Notes under the pieces: model-generated
Databases searched by the model: none
What the model was told of the DNA's origin: nothing
The model's input: the letters and a program-made list of their open reading frames with translations, nothing else
In this document: positions 58,668 to 61,058 of the stretch, piece after piece
Layout: each line of letters starts with the position of its first letter
Numbering within the stretch: position 1 is the first letter of the stretch
Virus record (IMG/VR): IMGVR_UViG_3300010375_000022
Span: 1 to 61,058 of that record
Strand: one strand, 5' to 3'
From: a virus
DNA length: 61,058 bases
Translations under genes and position numbers: made by a program

Positions 58668-59836
58668 AGCCTGGCCGTCCCCGCCTTCGCGACGACACCA
58701 TTCCGCGGCACATCGACCAGCGGAAGATTCCGGCCGGCTGCTACTGGGACGGCCGAGATCGCATCTGGTACACCATCCAGCGCGAATACGTCCCGGGTCG
58801 CCCGAAGCCGAAGCAGCGCCGGCGGCGCATCGCGGGACCCACCGCCACGCTGGCCGAGCTGCACATGATCATTCAGGACCTGACCGTGCTCGACATCGGC
58901 ACGGTCAAGTGGCTGTTCGAACTGTTCGAAGAGAGCGAGCAGTTCAAGAAGACCCTCGCCAAGAGCACCCAGGACCAGTACCTGAAGGCGCGCAAGGCGA
59001 TCGTTGACCGGCAGACTCCGGTCGGCGCGATCGGAAAGTGGAAGCTGGCCAGCATCACGCGCCCGCTCTGGCAGGTCGTCATCGATGCCGTGGCCAAGGA
59101 AGGCCACCCGACAAAGGCCAACCACATGCTGCGGTTCTCCCGCGTGGCGTTTCGCTGGGGCCTGAACCGCGGGCATACCCCAAGGTCGTGGACAGCCAAC
59201 CCTGCCGACGGCGTGTCGCAGGCCAAGGAACGCAAGCAGAAGCGCATGCCGACCGTCGCGGCCTTCAAGGCGGTGCTCGCTTACGCGCGCGCCGGCGCGG
59301 CCGTGACGTCGCACGTCACGGGCTCCACGTCGGCCTACTTGTGGCCCTCGATGGAACTCGCCTACCGCTGCCGGCTCCGCGGCATCGAAGTCTCCACGCT
59401 CACCGACGCGCACGCGCTTCCTGAGGGCATTGCGACAAATCGCCGCAAGGGCAGCCGCGACAACGTCGTCGCGTGGACGCCGGCACTCCGTGAAGCCTGG
59501 GACGCGCTCACAGCGCACCGCACGGCGGCGATGCAGCGAAACCGTGTCCCGGTGCCCATCAAGCCCGAGGAACGCTACCTGATCGTTTCTCAGGAGGGCA
59601 CGCCCCTATCCAAGTCTGGTCTCGACACCGCCTGGCAGCGGCTCATCCGAAAAGCGATCACGAACGGCGTCATCACCGCCGAGCAGCGCTTCACCATGCA
59701 CGGTCTCAAGCACCGCGGGGTCACCGACACCAAGGGCAACAAGGCCGACAAGCAAACCGCATCGGGACACAAGTCCGCGCAGATGCTCGAGCACTACGAT
59801 CACGACCTTCCGCTCGTCAGGCCAGCCGGAGAATGA
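58664..59836 (+). CDS. int: Tyrosine-family integrase
   Basis: A 390-residue integrase from a GTG at 58664 (GTGA overlap with the excisionase stop). Catalytic features: Arg in LRGIEVSTL (R239), His in MHGLKHRG (H346), His in SGHKS (H369) and nucleophile Tyr in HYDHD (Y378). The usual HxxR Arg is Lys (K349), with Arg at 351; this variant is, as I recall, a feature of a phage integrase subfamily. Residues about 95-185 form the core-binding domain. It catalyses recombination at the tRNA-Lys att sites. Confidence 0.93.
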   Translation: MKPGRPRLRDDTIPRHIDQRKIPAGCYWDGRDRIWYTIQREYVPGRPKPKQRRRRIAGPTATLAELHMIIQDLTVLDIGTVKWLFELFEESEQFKKTLAKSTQDQYLKARKAIVDRQTPVGAIGKWKLASITRPLWQVVIDAVAKEGHPTKANHMLRFSRVAFRWGLNRGHTPRSWTANPADGVSQAKERKQKRMPTVAAFKAVLAYARAGAAVTSHVTGSTSAYLWPSMELAYRCRLRGIEVSTLTDAHALPEGIATNRRKGSRDNVVAWTPALREAWDALTAHRTAAMQRNRVPVPIKPEERYLIVSQEGTPLSKSGLDTAWQRLIRKAITNGVITAEQRFTMHGLKHRGVTDTKGNKADKQTASGHKSAQMLEHYDHDLPLVRPAGE

Positions 59837-59837
59837 A

Positions 59838-60155
59838 TTGAGTTCCCGTCAAGCAAAAAAACGGCGGATCCGCACTCGAAAGCTGCGCGAGCTGCGCTGG
59901 CTCTCGGAAAACCCGAACGTTTTTGAACTGAACACCGGCGGCCTGATTACACACGTTGAACTCCATGACTTCGGCTATCAGCTCGGCGTCACGGTGCAGA
60001 ACGATGCCGGTGGTCGGTTCGGCATGCTATTCGGCATCAATGCTCTTTCGAAGCGCGTTGACAAATACATGGTGGCGCGCATTGCCGCCGGCAAACTGCT
60101 GGCGGCAGCTGGATGCAGAACGAAGGAAAGTCAAAATGGATACCAACCAAGATGA
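59838..60155 (+). CDS. Small basic protein after integrase
   Basis: A 105-residue protein from a TTG at 59838, 1 nt after the integrase stop. Basic N-terminus (RQAKKRRIRTRKLRELRWLS) then an alpha/beta part (THVELHDFGYQLGVTVQND). No family recognised. Confidence 0.5.
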   Translation: MSSRQAKKRRIRTRKLRELRWLSENPNVFELNTGGLITHVELHDFGYQLGVTVQNDAGGRFGMLFGINALSKRVDKYMVARIAAGKLLAAAGCRTKESQNGYQPR

Positions 60156-60315
60156 ACGTCGCATCGAGCAACGGCGCGGATCGCTCAGGGAGCAACGCGA
60201 GGTACTTAAGAGCTACCTGCGCATGAAGACGGATGCCGAAGACTGGCATGGCGTGAGCGACGCAGCCAACGACCTTCGTGAGATTGATGCCGAGCTGAGG
60301 GGGTTGTGCAAGTGA
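60136..60315 (+). CDS. Small helical protein
   Basis: A 59-residue, highly charged helical protein (RRIEQRRGSLREQREVLKSY) from the ATG at 60136, which overlaps the previous gene by 20 bp. No family recognised. Confidence 0.5.
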   Translation: MDTNQDERRIEQRRGSLREQREVLKSYLRMKTDAEDWHGVSDAANDLREIDAELRGLCK

Positions 60316-60857
60316 CACATACCTACAAATTCGACAAACCGCTTTCCGTCGGAAAAGACGATGAACTTGTTTTCGAGCAGCGCGCTGGAGGACGAATGAT
60401 CGCTCAGATCGTTCGCGATGGTGTTGTTATCGATGAAACTATTGGTCGTTCCGATGACATCGCAGTGGTCAAAGGAACCTTATCGCTCGAAGGTTTGGGC
60501 ATAACCACAGAGAGAGACGTCTCGTTTCTAAGCGATGCAGAACGTCTTCTCGCATCGATCTACCACTTCCATCAAGATGTTAGCTGTCGGTGCATTCCTG
60601 CAACAAGTCAGTTCGACACGCACAGCGGGCAGCTCTGCTGTGAGAATTTTGGTTGCCCGCAAAAGTTCGCGACCATGCGTAGCCGAATCGCGGAATACTT
60701 CGGGGACGGCAACGTGTCGCTCGGATGTGCACGTCTTTCGACGCTGAGAGAGATAGAGGATCGCGACTGGGAGCTAGAAGTGGATGGCGGACACCGCGAC
60801 CAGATTCGCGCAATTTGCCAAACGGGAGTGCTCGCAGACCGCAAGTGGGGACGCTGA
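60312..60857 (+). CDS. Unknown protein with Cys cluster
   Basis: A 181-residue protein from the GTG at 60312 (GTGA overlap); GTG at 60306 is an alternative. It contains CRCIPATSQF, CCENFGCP and later C residues, which may bind a metal. It is the last gene before attR. Function unknown. Confidence 0.5.
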   Translation: MTHTYKFDKPLSVGKDDELVFEQRAGGRMIAQIVRDGVVIDETIGRSDDIAVVKGTLSLEGLGITTERDVSFLSDAERLLASIYHFHQDVSCRCIPATSQFDTHSGQLCCENFGCPQKFATMRSRIAEYFGDGNVSLGCARLSTLREIEDRDWELEVDGGHRDQIRAICQTGVLADRKWGR

Positions 60858-60859
60858 GT

Positions 60860-60879
60860 TTTACGGGGAGTTTTACGAT
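60860..60879. promoter_or_regulatory. Right attP arm motifs
   Basis: TTTTACGG (60860-60867) and TTTTACGA (60872-60879) match motifs found near attL at 164-171 and 218-225. They are probable arm-type integrase or accessory-factor sites. Confidence 0.45.
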
Positions 60880-60935
60880 TGCCGATTTTTTGACCAAATC
60901 GGCGTCGCGTTGCGCGACGAAAACCGCAGTAGAAA

Positions 60936-60995
60936 CAAGGGGGAAAGTGGTGGGCCGTCTAGGACTCGAACCTAGGACCAAGAGATTAAGAGTCT
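60936..60995. repeat. attR: attR: 60-bp direct repeat of attL
   Basis: Identical to 64-123 over 60 bp. It covers the 3' half of the intact tRNA-Lys gene, from the anticodon loop to CCA and about a dozen bases beyond. Confidence 0.95.
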
Positions 60996-61023
60996 CCTGC
61001 TCTACCAACTGAGCTAACGGCCC
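60948..61023 (-). tRNA. tRNA-Lys (CTT)
   Basis: A complete 76-nt tRNA on the minus strand. The acceptor stem GGGCCGT pairs with ACGGCCC, then A and an encoded CCA. The anticodon loop is CTCTTAA (anticodon CTT). The T arm is CTAGG-TTCGAGT-CCTAG. Its 3' half comes from the phage and its 5' half from the host, so integration keeps the tRNA functional. Confidence 0.97.
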
Positions 61024-61027
61024 CCAA

Positions 61028-61058
61028 TGGGGTGGATGATGGGACTCGAACCCACGAC
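61028..61058 (-). tRNA. tRNA-His, 3' part (runs off the window)
   Basis: The minus strand reads GTCGTGGGTTCGAGTCCC, ATCATCCAC, then C and CCA. A T arm of this form with discriminator C is that of bacterial tRNA-His; the anticodon lies beyond the window. Confidence 0.75.

Overview
The window is an essentially complete temperate prophage of about 60.8 kb, integrated at the 3' end of a tRNA-Lys(CTT) gene in a GC-rich proteobacterial chromosome. A perfect 60-bp direct repeat (64-123 and 60936-60995) forms attL and attR. The intact tRNA-Lys is rebuilt at the right end and is followed by the 3' part of a tRNA-His. The host is probably a Beta- or Gammaproteobacterium (Burkholderiales or Xanthomonadales type), judged from GC content, tRNA context and protein character; genus cannot be fixed from the sequence. 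The virion module (N4-gp56-type capsid, P22-like portal, very large ejected polyvalent protein) fits a short-tailed phage of the broad BPP-1/Bcep22 type.

Layout. (1) 228-36300, all minus strand: the late operon. Read in the direction of transcription it runs from lysis genes (holin candidate, endolysin, spanin pair) to terminase small and large subunits, portal, scaffold, major capsid, decoration protein, adaptor, tail and virion proteins, and a 3001-residue polyvalent protein with pyrophosphatase-like, zincin, ADP-ribosyltransferase and phosphoribosyltransferase modules. (2) 36347-36536: a tRNA-Met(CAT), a 3' half of a class II tRNA and two hairpin terminators separate late from early genes. 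(3) 36591-47679, minus strand: the leftward early operon, with replication and regulatory genes, nucleases, a SNF2 helicase, a C5 DNA methyltransferase, a frameshifted adenine methyltransferase, and a Cro-like gene at its head. (4) 47691-49785: immunity region with divergent operators, a CI-like repressor, and small genes that include two signal-peptide proteins. (5) 49829-60857, plus strand: the rightward operon, starting at a second pair of operators and ending with excisionase, integrase and small genes.

The main system is a diversity-generating retroelement (DGR) inside the immunity and early regions. A 108-bp template repeat (TR, 54373-54480) made almost entirely of AAC codons lies between an Avd accessory gene and a DGR-type reverse transcriptase (GxxxSQ in motif B, YVDD in motif C). 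Three genes carry matching 108-bp variable repeats (VR): 53391-53846, 49897-50358, and 46778-47383 on the opposite strand. I aligned all four copies by hand. VR1 and VR2 differ from TR at 13 and 14 positions, all adenines in TR. VR3 differs at 13 adenines plus one G-to-A change that makes a stop codon. The targets are small DUF1566/formylglycine-enzyme-type C-type-lectin-fold proteins. None lies in the late structural operon: one follows the Cro-like gene and one opens the repressor-controlled rightward operon.

Other points of note are an RdgC protein fused to an FtsK-gamma-like domain next to the DGR, a CsrA-like protein in the virion operon, a methyltransferase gene with in-frame 15-bp tandem repeats and a second long open frame, and a G9 tract that shifts the frame of a Dam-like gene.
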